A stretch of DNA of 22,228 nucleotides from Chara braunii (GCA_003427395.1 BFEA01000443.1:7579-29806), one strand, 5' to 3'. Counted from the first letter of the stretch, positions 1-9,806 are shown. The notes: generated by a model from the letters alone, not told the origin. Numbers and translations: made by a program.

Positions 1-600
1 TGGAGTAACGCTTCACATGGGAGTGATGGAATGGACTAAACAAGAGGTAATCATCATCTAAACACTAGATTAAGCAAAGACAAGAGTTGCAATTTCCCCC
101 CAAGTGAAGAAGAGGCAAGAAAGTGATAAAAGAGTGAGTGTAACTCACCCAAATGCATGAAATCACAAGGGGAAAAGTGGCGATTCACATGGGAGTGAAG
201 GATGAGCCCATGGGGAGATCATTACTAGTGACAAGGATCCCTACCATCTACTCTAAGCTTAGGAAAGTTCCTATAGAGAGAGAGACAATGAAGGGAGAAA
301 AAAAATGAATGTAGATGACTATTGGAGGGTTAGGAGGAGAGAGATGAGAGGGGGGAGATGAAGAATGAGACTCCTTCTAGCCTCTCTCCCTTCCTCACAG
401 CCTAGGGGCTATGGTGGATCACCTCCCTAGGCCAGCCTGACTACCACTAACCTCTAGAGCTCCCTCCACTAGCTCATAGTCTCCTCTAAGCTCCCAAACA
501 GGCAGGGGTTCCCCTCTCCTCTCTCTAAGTGAAGAAGTGCTCCTATGAGCTCACTAGGGCACCATGGGCACTCCTCATGCAAATGTGAGTGTGGCGGACT
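1..600. other. Intergenic DNA, no gene recognised
   Basis: No open frame with protein-like composition is visible on either strand. The stretch is purine-rich on the + strand up to about 370, then of mixed composition. A 15-base direct repeat (ttcacatgggagtga) occurs exactly at 12-26 and again at 184-198, 172 bases apart, which hints at an old tandem duplication. I see no RNA gene or transposon terminus. Confidence 0.6.
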
Positions 601-1189
601 GAATCCTCAGCTTATGTAGGCTGAAACCAACACTCCGGCCAGCCCATGGGCATCCCCATGTGCCTTGAGGTGAATCGAGGTACCCCCAAGGCGAAATTCC
701 ACCACTAGGCTCTTCCGGAGGTACCTGGCCTCATTTTGGCTAAGTACATGCAGTCCGAGTGGTTGGTACCAACTCGGATTGCCTCTTTGCCTCCTTCAGC
801 CTCCTTCAGCCTCCTTTTTGTTTTCAAAATGCTCCCCCTTTGAGTCCTAATGCCCAACGGGCAACCACACTTGAGAGAAAAATGCCTAGTGGGTTTTTTT
901 CTCAATTTTTTTAGTTTCTACCCCATTTTTGGTAGGCCGAGGTATTTTCCCATGCCTCGCTGTTGTTTCAGCCTTGGATCTGGCTGAGATCCAAGACAAC
1001 CAATATTCCGTGCCACCCCCAAGTAGTCCTTGCTCCAAATTTGAGCCCCTAAGCTCTCCTTTTCAATTTTTGGTGCATCTTACCGTTTTTTTGAGCCAAA
1101 TACATAGTTTTTTTTTTTTCTCTTTTTTGTTTCTTTCCATTTTTGGTTGCTTACTCATTCTGGAGTTGGCCGTTTGGGTAGGCCTCATA

Positions 1190-2060
1190 AAAAACGGCCA
1201 TATTCCCTCCTATATGGATCTCAGTCTCAGATCCATGGCCCAAAAGAAAACCGACCATTTTCCTTTTGCATTTTCTCTCATTTTTCTTTTTTTAATTCAA
1301 ATTTTGTGGAAATATTGCCCCAAAGGCCATATCTCTGCAATCCGGATTGCCCTCCTTGAATTTTGGAGGAATGAGATCACAGTACGGACCTGCAAATCCC
1401 TAATGTGCAGGTCCCAATAGGCCGGCACATTCTCCCCCACTCTTTTCTCCCCTTTTGTCTCACTCTCCCTCCATTTTTTTTTACTATTTTTTTTATGTGA
1501 CAAGTGTCAAATAGCTGTTGAATCTTTTTCAAGGACATAGATCCTCATCCATCGCCATATTCAGACTCAGCAGTTAACCGTTATATCGCGGACTACAATA
1601 ATGACAACCCCATGCTCATAAGGGGCTTCATTTTGCCTCCGTTAGTTCCAATTTTGAGCCCCCTTTGCTCCGATTTTCTTTGGACAACCTTTTTTCCACG
1701 TTAAGCCTCTTGGGGCTCTATTTTCTTATGCCTAGCTAGTCCGAGATACCTCGAACTGTCGGGCAACCTTTCTACCATTATTATTTTGCTTTCTTTTATC
1801 TCACGGTCCTCCCTCCTGATCCTATTAGTGGTTGCACTAATGGTGCTAATATTCTGCACCGTCTAGATCTTGATCTTCACGGTGCCGTTTGCTTGTGCGG
1901 CCATCCCTCATGCTGGCTCATGGTTATCTTGGGACAACTCAAGCCCCCGCCACTCTCCACGTACTAGTTCCATTTTTTTGTCCCGCCGGTAGTCCCGCCG
2001 GCGCGTGTCCTGTTTTTCGACTATTTTTGTTTGGGCTCACTTAGTCCCCGACGACGTCCC
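1190..2060 (+). repeat. Diverged duplication, copy 1
   Basis: Ordered anchors shared with copy 2 show the duplication. They are GCCATATTCC (1197 and 2692), TTTTGTCTCA (1453 and 2891), CAAGTGTCAA (1501 and 2945), CTCCGATTT (1668 and 3112) and GATCTT followed by CGGTGC (1872 and 3291). Offsets run from about 1495 down to 1419, so indels have accumulated. Both ends of the duplicated block are approximate. Sequence between anchors is only moderately similar, so the event is old. Confidence 0.7.
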
Positions 2061-2272
2061 GTATGATGTCCCGTTTTTATTTTGGGACCTCCTCGTCCTT
2101 GGTAGTTCCAATATCCCCTCCCTAGGTGCCCCATGTGTGCCGATTATTCTTGGTCGCGAGATCTCATCTCACGATTGTCGTTTACCGTCTTTATTCACCC
2201 TATGCCGAAATCACTTTTCTCTAGCCTTTTGGGCTTGCCATGACCCATTTTCTCTTAGCCTAGGCATCCTTA

Positions 2273-2298
2273 TGCAGTCCGATATTTCTCGGACTGCA
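2273..2298. repeat. Perfect 10-bp-arm hairpin of the AGTCCG family
   Basis: TGCAGTCCGA, a six-base loop, then TCGGACTGCA. This is the most intact member of a family of related hairpins in the region. Others are at 750-782, 1738-1757, 2435-2457, 3017-3042 and 3182-3201, with substitutions in one or both arms. Confidence 0.85.
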
Positions 2299-2330
2299 AT
2301 TATGTCCATTTTCCTAGTCCCACAACCCCA

Positions 2331-2640
2331 CAACTTTCCCCAAACTGAAAGAAAATGAAACGCCCAATTTTAAAGTGCATCCGGACTCAATATTGGCCTC
2401 TGATGCACCTAAAACATGTGTTTTCCCTTCCCCATGCAGTCCGTTGTAACTCAGACTAAATGCGGGCTCAATATTGCCTTACAACTCAATATTGCCTTAC
2501 AACTAGCCCTCAACTGAAAGAAATAGAAGCGACCAACTTCCAAGTGTATCCGGGCTCAATTTTGGCTCCAGATGCACCTAAAACATGTGTTTCTCCTCCC
2601 TTATGTAATTCGTTGTATTTCGGTTGTATGGGGCCTTGAT
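2331..2640 (+). repeat. Tandem duplication, about 169-bp period
   Basis: Two adjacent copies begin with CAACT at 2331 and at 2500. Both run through an AACTGAAAGAAA-like string, a TCCGG(A/G)CTCAAT string and the exact segment GATGCACCTAAAACATGTGTTT (split here as GATGCACCTAAA plus ACATGTGTTT). Each ends near a degenerate AGTCCGTTGTA-type hairpin. The second copy runs into the long hairpin at 2621. No coding sense is apparent. Confidence 0.75.
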
Positions 2641-2692
2641 TTTTCTTGATTTTTCTGGAAAATCAAGAGAAAATCAAGGTCCTTTGCAACCG
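2621..2692 (+). other. Long imperfect hairpin, pre-miRNA-like
   Basis: Bases 2621-2653 pair with 2659-2692 around a five-base loop. By eye the arms pair along almost their whole length, with one unpaired base, one U-U mismatch and three G-U pairs. The wobble pairs form only if the + strand is transcribed; on the minus strand they become A-C mismatches. The arms are built around CCTTGATTTT and AAAATCAAGG. Size and shape suit a plant small-RNA precursor, but they also suit a foldback transposon remnant. There is no evidence of transcription. Confidence 0.5.
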
Positions 2693-3470
2693 CCATATTC
2701 CATAATGTATCTGGTAACGGATGCATCTCTTCAAGTGACCGTTTTTTACCGTTAAGGCCTTTTTCTCTTTTCTTTTCTTTTCTCTTTTTTTTCTTTTTCT
2801 TTTTCGTTCTTTCTTAAACAGTAGGGACCTGTCAGTCCCTACTTGTAGCATTCCCTACTGACGGCCAACTCACTCACTCCCTCTCACTCTTTTTGTCTCA
2901 TTCTCCCACATTTTGTTTTTATCTTCTTTCTTTTTCTACTATGCCAAGTGTCAAGTGGTTGTTAAGGGCCTTTTCTAGGTCCTTCCTCTTTTTTTTGGCT
3001 CTCCCTATGCCTATGGTGCAGTCTGTTACATCTCGGACTGCAATAATGGCTCCCTCATACCCATGGGAGCTTCCTTTTTCCTTTATTTCTCTCCCACAGT
3101 AGCCCCTCGTACTCCGATTTTCTCCCGGAGGCCTATTTTTCACATAGAGTCTCTTTTGGCTCCATTTTCTTGAGGGAGGCTAATCCAAGATTTTTCGGAT
3201 TGCTCCCATGCCTCATACTTCATGATTCTTTACTTTTTCTTTTCCGTTTGCCCTTCCAGTTTGTCACTACTTTTTGGTCGTCAAGATCTCGATCTTGACG
3301 GTGCGTCTCGTTTGAATTGTTTTTCCCCTCATGCCACTCCGCCGTTTCTCTTGGGACCTTCACGTGTCCCCACCATTTTTCCCGTAGGTGGTCCCCGACG
3401 CTTTGTCCCGCCAGAGGTCCCCAACACTTTGTCCCGCCAGTGGTCCCCAACATATTTTATCCCGGATACC
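2690..3470 (+). repeat. Diverged duplication, copy 2
   Basis: Partner of the block at about 1190-2060, in the same orientation and with the same order of anchors. Several hairpins sit at matching positions in the two copies. In copy 2 the arms at 3017-3042 and 3279-3300 are perfect, whereas the matching sites in copy 1 (about 1570-1595 and 1864-1880) pair poorly. Confidence 0.7.
3390..3467 (+). repeat. 26-bp tandem repeat, three units
   Basis: Units at 3390-3415, 3416-3441 and 3442-3467 each begin GGTCCCC and carry a TTT(G/A)TCCCG core. The first two are nearly identical and the third is diverged. The surrounding 3468-3985 stretch is richer in G+C and holds no gene that I can support. Confidence 0.8.
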
Positions 3471-4005
3471 ATTATTTTTACTTAATCCCACGTGGTCCCT
3501 GGTGCCTTTCCTCAAGGTATCCCATGTTCTTTGGGCGTCTACCGCTCTACGACGACCCCTTTCCCTTGCTTTTTCTCGGGCCTTCCGTGCGCCGGTTTCT
3601 CCGGCCGCGGGGTCTCCAATCTGAGGTTCTCATTAATTGTCGTAGGCGGCCCCCACGTTGGACCCTTGTTTTCTAGCGTCCCATGTCCACTGGGGCCGTC
3701 CACCTCTCGGCTCCCCTATTCTCTTGTCGCTTGCCGAGCCGCATTTGCAAGGGTAATGGCCCTCTGGCCTTAGTCATGCCGAATTCCAATGGCCCTCCTA
3801 GCCTCACGCTATGTTCCTATGCGCCCATGTCTTGACGCTTGCTTGCTTGCCGTCGCCGGTTCTTTCCGCCTGAGGTACTCAGCCGGCGCCACTCCTCCTG
3901 GTGGTCTCGTCCTAGTCCTTTGTATTTTCTCTCTCTCTTGTCCTCTTGCTCCAGATTTCTATGTTGTGCACAATTTGACTATATACAGGCTCTCGAGTGG
4001 CGGGA

Positions 4006-4986
4006 TGTTATTTGGGACCCACCGGTCCCGACACCGGTCCGGGCCTAGGCCGGAGAGATATACCGGCCTCGGTCCAGGACGGAGTAACCCAGTACCAGAC
4101 CGGGGTCAGGCCGACGGCCTGAAACAGGTCTGGCGTCACCGCAAGGCCGGAGGGTACCACTACATGATCCTCGGACCTGTAAATGGATCAAGCGATACAT
4201 CAACATGCTATCTGTTGAAATAGCGAAAACCCAAAGGAACAATAAAGAAACAATCCTAAATGCGGAGCAAGCTCTGTGCAGAAAAGAGATGCAATGCAGA
4301 CTCAGCCTCAAGCCTATTCTATACAACAATGTCTGGTCTGAGTCGACCCAAGAAGCAAAAGAATGTCTGACTTGTGTCGGCCAACAAAGAGAGAAATGTC
4401 TGACCTGTGTCGGCCAAGAAAGAGAAAAATGTCTCATAAGCCAATATGGTGGAGCATAAGTCAACACCTGATCCCTAAAAGCTAAAAGTAACAACATCAA
4501 TATCCACCCGAAAAAGAATGTGGCACAGTCTCACGTGCCTTATACAAGTACACAATAGCCGAATAGAAGACAGGGAGCTCAGTCACATGGGATAGGTAGG
4601 GATGGGTGGGAGGGCGACAAGTACAGCTCTCAGAGTAAACTCCAAAGGGGTACGCACACAACCATATGAAACATCATCAGGCTCAGAGGGAGAATAACAG
4701 CACGACACCAAGCTCAATGGAAACCGTCAAACAGGCACTGCCAACTGAAAGGAAAGAGGGCACTCACACAAGCGAGTCTGGAAGGATTGGGGGGGCTATG
4801 CCAGCATGGACATATGGCCAAGGGCTGCGAGCAAAGAAAAACATACACTCCGGAGGAGGGCGCGCAACATAGGGTAAGGCAGAAGGGCGGCAGAGGAACA
4901 CACCCACATGGTCAGGGAAAACAGGGGCCATTATGCGCCTGGAGGGTAAACTCGAGGATGGTCAATAGACGGGAAATATGGGAACT
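4006..4986 (-). other. 3' non-coding tail of element A, possible LTR remnant
   Basis: This stretch lies beyond the end of element A pol on the minus strand. Base composition changes sharply near 4005, from pyrimidine-rich to mixed, and a TGTTATTTGGGACC string starts at 4006. That is compatible with the end of an LTR read in reverse. However, no matching second copy exists in the window, no polypurine tract was found, and the other LTR boundary is not visible. I therefore do not call it an LTR. The GC-rich start (4010-4160) contains small inverted repeats such as GGGACC/GGTCCC. Confidence 0.4.
4328..4435 (-). repeat. 33-bp tandem repeat
   Basis: Units start with AATGTCTG at 4328 (34 bp, diverged), 4362 (33 bp) and 4395 (33 bp), followed by a partial unit at 4428. 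The second and third units share a GTGTCGGCCAA core. A minus-strand open frame across the repeats (4045-4500) looks like a consequence of the repeat rather than a gene. Confidence 0.8.
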
Positions 4987-5469
4987 CTATGGCCGAAAAA
5001 GTGAGGTAGTCCAACTGGCGAGTCTCCAGACTGAAGTCCAGTCGAAGTAGCCAAGATGAAGTAGGAGTAGCACAAAAACCAAGTAAAAATCCGGAACGCT
5101 GCGACACGTACTCTGGTACTGAAGAGAAGCACTGAGGTCGAAAGTCGAATGTAGAAGCCGAATATAGAAGTCAAAACCGGGAGCAGCCGCATAAGTGTCC
5201 AAGAATGGTAAAAGATAGAGAATAGGGGGGTATACATCAGTCACGATAGCGAGAAGGAAGTCGATGGGTACGCTGAGGTCAAGAGGAATCAACTGCAACA
5301 AGGGCGGAACCACATCCACAAGGGAAGGGGGACCTGAGGCAGGTGTCGGTGGAGCTAGAGGACCCATCGATGGAGGAGGGGGTATGTTAGTGGTCGTTGA
5401 AGTAGATGGGTCGGTAGAAGGACGAGAAATTGGAGGGGAGGATGATGAAGGGAAAGGATGAACACGATC

Positions 5470-5625
5470 GTAAGCACGCACGAAAGTCATAGCATGCTTC
5501 AGGTGCTCGAGAAACTCCCAAGTAGACTCCTCGTCAGGGTAACCCTTCCATCGAACGAGATACTCGAGCCGGGGAGGGTCACCATCAGTCATACGGCGGG
5601 ACGTGATATCAAAGACGACAAACTC
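5470..5625 (-). other. Chromodomain of element A integrase
   Basis: The translated segment contains EYLVRWKGYPDEESTWEFLE, the signature aromatic and Trp-Lys-Gly core of a chromodomain, followed by an acidic helix and a basic end. Chromodomains in chromoviruses bind modified histone tails and steer integration to heterochromatin. The segment is open and looks well preserved compared with the rest of the element. Confidence 0.9.
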
Positions 5626-6252
5626 CTTGTATCCCTCTATGATGATGGGAGAGGGGTGAGGGTAAGGTCGACCGTGGAACTCAGGGGGAGACCGTCTGAA
5701 GGGGCGCAATAGAGATACATGAAACACATCATGTAGGTTAACGCGATACATGGAATCGGGGAGCTTCAATTTGAAGCTCACCGGACAGTCATGATTAGGT
5801 CCGGCATGTGAAAGAATAGTGCATGAACCGATATATCGACGTCTGAATTTCCAAAGCGTGTCGGCTTCGGGCTGGAAGTGACGTGCATCGACAAGGACTT
5901 CGTCGCTAACTTTGAATGGGTGGTCGATGCGAGAACGGTTGGCGCTAGTAGCCATGTGAGCCGGGAAGTCAGCAATGCTCTTGCGAGTGTTGCTGAGAAT
6001 CTCATCCATTTCCTTAACCCAATCATCAAGGGCAGGGCATTTAGTGTCATGATGGATCTGAGATGGACGGAGGAGATCGGATGGGACATGAGGGTGATAT
6101 CCCACGTCACAGTAGTAAGGGGACATGCCGGTGGCTGGTGAAATAGCATGGTTATAAGCAATATCGGCATGGGCAAGATGAAGGTCCATATCAGAGTCAT
6201 TCTCAACAAACTTCTTGAGAATATTCCCAAGAGTTTTGCTGGTGACCTCGGT

Positions 6253-6296
6253 CTGTCCGTCTGACTGGGATGATCTGTCCGTCTGACTGGGATGAT
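6253..6296 (-). repeat. 22-bp exact tandem duplication inside integrase
   Basis: Bases 6253-6274 and 6275-6296 are identical. They encode, in two different frames, the segment just before the catalytic GQTE. Together with an apparent one-base loss next to it, the net change is +21 bases, so the reading frame stays open with seven extra residues. Confidence 0.95.
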
Positions 6297-7019
6297 AAGA
6301 AGAGGAGAAGCGAAGCTTAGAGCCGTAGATCCCGTGGAGTCCACGCCAGAAGTGGGAAGTGAAGCGGAGGTCATGATCAGAGACAATGCTAGTAGGAAGA
6401 CCGTGATGAATGTCGATGCGGTTGAGATATAGTGAGGCGATGTCTTTAACTGAGCTAGCATACTTGCAAGGGAGGAAGTGAGCATACTTAGTCAACCGAA
6501 GACAACAACGAAGATGGCGTCGTGGTCTCGTGGGGTAGCGGGACAAAGAGGACCGATGAAGTCCATAGAGACAAATATCCAACACTGAGTAGGAATGGGT
6601 AAGGGGTGAAGAAGACCGTAGGGGGGATGATTGGTAATATTGGCCCCTTGGCAGATCTTGCACGTGCAGACATACTCCCTAGCAAAGGTGCGACGGTGCC
6701 TCCAATAGTAATGGCGGTAGAGGCGGTAAAAAGTCTTGTAGACACCGAAATGGCCGGTGGCGCGCTGATCATGACTCTCAGCGACTGCCCGAACATGGAG
6801 CTGGCTGGTAGAAGGCACACATAAATGTGGAGTACAAGGATGATTGAGTCCAAACCAGTACAAGAGTCCAGAGGGGTCGAGTTGGAAGTTAGGGACGGTC
6901 TTGTCAGCCTGTAAGTCGGCGTAGATAGACTTAAACTCAGAACACTGGGGGTAAGCACGATGATACTCATAAAGGAAAGCAGGATGGATAATGGGAGTAG
7001 AGAAAGAAAGAGCAGAGAG

Positions 7020-8064
7020 TTACCGATCATCGCACTTAAGGTCAGGGCCACGGGATAAGGCATCTGCGACACGGTTGCTCTCGTCGGAAATCTTCTTGAT
7101 GGTGAAGTCGAACTCGGAAAGATCACGCCACCAACGAGCCTGACGAGAAGTGAGTTTAGGCTTCGTCTAAAAGGTGGCGAAGACAGAGTTGTCTGTGAGC
7201 ATGGTGAAGGTATGATCATGTAGATGATGACGCCACTTCTTAACAACGTAAACCAGCGCAAGAACCTCACGCTCGTCAGCAGTATAGTTACGCTATGTGG
7301 GAAGTAGCTGTCGAGAGAGATAAGCAACCGGACAATCTCCATCGCGAGACTCGACTATACCGTCAGCGGCGACGCCAAGAATGTATGGAGGGGGGGCTCC
7401 TAAAGGAGTAGGCTCAATGGGTGCGAGGTGAGCTGCAGTCGCTGGAGGTGGAGGAGGAAATCGGGGAATGCGCGGGAGTCGAGACTCCGTGGAATCGAGT
7501 GAAGTGGAAGGGGCTGAGTATATCTGAGATTGGACAACTCCAATAGCTAAGTCTGAAGCGTCCATGGTGACAATAAATGGAGGAGAGTAGTCAGGGAGGT
7601 GTAGAACGGGAGCGGACATGACAAGCCGCTTGAGAGAGCGGAAGGCATCCTCATGAGCCAGGGTCCAATGAAAGGGTAGACGTCCGCGGGTCAGAGGGGT
7701 AAGTTGGGAAGTATACTGCGCGTAGTTTTTAAGAAAATGACCATAGTAGTTGGTCAACCCAAGGAAACTACGTAGCATAGGAGTGGGCCAGTTGACGATA
7801 GCCTGAATCTTCGAGTCGTACATGTGGAGTCCATGCTCGGAGACCTGATACCCCAGGAAGTCAACTTTGGGTTGAGCGAACCGACATTTGGAGAGCTTCG
7901 CATAGAACCCATGGTCACGTAATCGCTGGAGGACAGTGCGAACGTGGATCAGATACTCCTCCAAGGTACGACTGTAGACCAGGATGTCATCAATATAGAC
8001 GAGAACCGAGTCCTCAAGAAGGTCTAGGAACATCGTGTTCGTAGTCGTTTGAAAGGTGGCAGGT
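7020..8064 (-). pseudogene. Element A reverse transcriptase C-half and RNase H, broken
   Basis: This is the RT palm and thumb region. The catalytic YIDD motif is at 7986-7997, followed by the GFYAKLSKC and VDFLGYQVS blocks typical of gypsy RT. RNase H follows: DASDLAIG (first Asp), the ADEREVLAL block (Glu), a LTDN block (Asp) and RVADALSR (last Asp). Nonsense codons lie at 7293-7295 (TAG), 7167-7169 (TAG) and 7020-7022 (TAA). A Pro-rich segment of roughly 65-70 residues (about 7341-7545) splits RNase H between its first Asp block and the VAYLSRQ block. The WPTP-to-LRSFLGL junction is also shorter than usual, suggesting a small in-frame deletion. Confidence 0.9.
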
Positions 8065-9714
8065 TGCATTACGGAGACCGAAAGGCATGACGGTAAACTC
8101 GTAGTGCCCAAAATGAGAACGGAAAGCGGTCTTAGGCTGGTCCTCCTCGACGACGCGGATCTGGTGACATCCGCTATGAAGATCGATCTTCGTGAAAAAG
8201 TGGTGGCTGGAGAGGAGGTCGAACAGATCATCCGTGCGGGGCATAGGATAACTGTTTCTGACCGTGTACTCGTTGAGACCGTGGTAGTCGAGGCAGAGGC
8301 AGAGGGTGTCGTCCTTCTTGCGATCGAAGAGGACATGTGCACTCCATGGGGATGTACTCGGTTTAATGAAGCCGTGACAAAGCAGCTCGTCAATTTGGCG
8401 TTTTAGTTTGTAGGCTTTAGGGACTGAGAGGCGATATGGGGCGCGATGATGAATACGGTAGTCAGGTTTGAGCCGGATGTGGAGCTCGATATCGCCCATA
8501 GGAGGGATGCTTCTATAAGAGACAGATGGGGGGAGAACATCAGGGTACTCGCGAAGGAGGGCCTCAAAGCTAGGCTGCAAAGACGATAGGACGTTGTCAA
8601 ACTCCTTGGCAACAACGTCTGAAGCAGGGGTGGAAGGAGTCGGTATGTGAATAGGTACCGATGGAGTCTCACTGGTTAGAGATGCAACAACGCAAGATGA
8701 GCTAGCAGGGGAGAAGGAGGGTGAGGAGGCTGAAGGATCAGGGGGGTGTGGAGGCTCGAGGAGTGGTGGGTCGATCTCGACCAACTCAGCGTCCTGATGC
8801 ATGGAGATACAGACAAGGAGATCCATGATGTCGACAACGTAGAGTTCTACATCAGGCTTACAAAGGATCTGGTGGAACAAAGTAGGTGTCAAAATGGCGA
8901 CATTGACAGGAGAGGGGGATGTAGAGTCCGATTTGCCCAACAACGGAATACGATATTGCTTCCCATCCTTGGCGTCGACTCCGTCGAGGACGAGGTCGTT
9001 GTGGATCCAATTGGGACCAGAATGGGCGAACTGATGGGAGTAGGAGGTGCCGAGAACAAGGTCATATAGGGTTTCCATGACGTCAAAAGTTCACTTGTCG
9101 TGGAACCGAGGGACCTTGCGAAGGCTATGTGGCATCCGCAAGGGGAAGGAGAATGGAAGATCAGGCACCACACAGTCGACGAAGGATTTAGCTTGATTGC
9201 CGCCAAGCGTGACAGTGATAGTGGAAGGGTAGGGGGATGTATAGAGAGATGCCTCCATAACTACGCGAGGATGAATGAAGTTGCCAATAGAGCCAGTGCC
9301 CCATAGCGCGTGATACACTCTACTAGAGGTCTCGAGGCGCACTGAAATAATCGGTAAGGTGCGATCGGAATTGTGTAGGCGCTGAGACATTGCAAATAGG
9401 GTATGCTCTCTAAGGCAGAGACGTTCCTGGTGGACCTTAACACACTCGAGGTCCAGGAAGTCGATGATATTGTCGATTGCAACAAGGGAAGCACTGCAGC
9501 GGGCCGTGCGTAAAGCACGCCTAGTAGGAGGACGAGGAGGAGGATCTCGAGAGACGCTAGGCGAAGAAGGGGAGGGTGGACCAGCGTTGCTAGGATCGAC
9601 CAACGATGAGGCCGGGTCCAAGTCCTTAGAAAGAGTAGCAAGCGACGCAAAGGTAGAATCACGAGCGGGTATGCCTGCTACTGTAGGAGGATCAGGGGGA
9701 CGGGAGATCGCCAT
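8065..9714 (-). pseudogene. Element A protease and reverse transcriptase N-half, broken
   Basis: The ATG at 9712-9714 overlaps the gag stop. A Pro/Ser-rich linker leads to an aspartic-protease segment where the expected Asp-Thr-Gly is Gly-Thr-Gly (LWGTGSIGNFI), so the catalytic Asp is lost. An in-frame TGA at 9091-9093 follows, and the same frame continues through the rest of the protease and a spacer into RT. The RT fingers and palm are clear: the [11 protein letters not shown] block, a DYHGLN block, KIDLHSG and TVMPFGL. An extra base at about 8064-8065 shifts the frame just before the YIDD part. Several Arg positions conserved in the family are His or Cys here, as expected from CpG decay. 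Confidence 0.9.
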
Positions 9715-9806
9715 TAGGTGGCTGCGGCGCTGGAGGTCGAAACGCGGGGGTCAGGCTGAGGGCAGGACTGTTGAGCAAAGTGACGCTGGAGGGCGTCAGC
9801 GTAGGG

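Larger units (their letters stand above)
600..3985 (+). repeat. Pyrimidine-rich, hairpin-rich non-coding repeat region
   Basis: The + strand is T- and C-rich with many T runs, and its short open frames look random. It carries repeated blocks (listed separately) and many short inverted repeats. Perfect-arm examples are 973-995, 1167-1200, 1214-1236, 1337-1350, 1386-1414, 2273-2298, 2821-2842, 3017-3042 and 3279-3300. Imperfect ones are 750-782, 1738-1757, 2621-2692 and 3182-3201. A recurring arm theme is AGTCCG...CGGACT, often followed by an ACAATAATG-like string. No LTR, terminal inverted repeat or coding domain was recognised. It could be an old non-autonomous element, a decayed LTR or leader, or a transcribed non-coding locus. 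Confidence 0.6.
4987..7019 (-). pseudogene. Element A integrase with chromodomain (pol C-terminus), broken
   Basis: Integrase would insert the element DNA into host chromatin. The HHCC zinc-binding residues are intact (His codons at 6771-6773 and 6750-6752; paired Cys codons between 6651 and 6662). The catalytic core Asp residues are at 6561-6563 (MDFIGPL) and 6376-6378 (SDHD), and the Glu is at 6247-6249 (GQTE). A frameshift near 6498-6503 separates the first Asp from the rest. The Asp-Glu spacing is 42 residues instead of the usual 35, because a 22-bp duplication adds sequence. A chromodomain follows at about 5470-5625 (YLVRWKGYP...STWE). Downstream of it is a Pro/Ser-rich tail running to 4987, part of which is probably read-through into non-coding DNA. 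The frame upstream is closed by a TAA at 7020-7022. Confidence 0.9.

Noticed and set aside
2005-2358. 117-residue + strand frame, and others in 900-3700 (for example 929-1420, 3317-3676)
   Set aside because: Phe/Leu/Ser/Pro-rich translations of pyrimidine-rich DNA with overlapping alternatives in other frames and no domain signal.
750-3300. CRISPR array or integron attC-type sites, because of the repeated hairpins
   Set aside because: There is no regular repeat-spacer pattern, no cas or integrase gene of the relevant type, and the context is eukaryotic. The repeats differ in arms and spacing.
4045-4500. 151-residue minus-strand frame with repeated WPTQVRHFS
   Set aside because: The repetition comes from the 33-bp tandem repeat. 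It lies in the 3' non-coding tail of element A and has no homology that I recognise.
4006-4986. Calling this stretch the 3' LTR of element A
   Set aside because: No second copy, no polypurine tract and only one plausible boundary. Left as an unassigned tail.
6488-7342. 284-residue minus-strand frame
   Set aside because: It is the wrong frame across RNase H and integrase. The correct frames show the conserved motifs.
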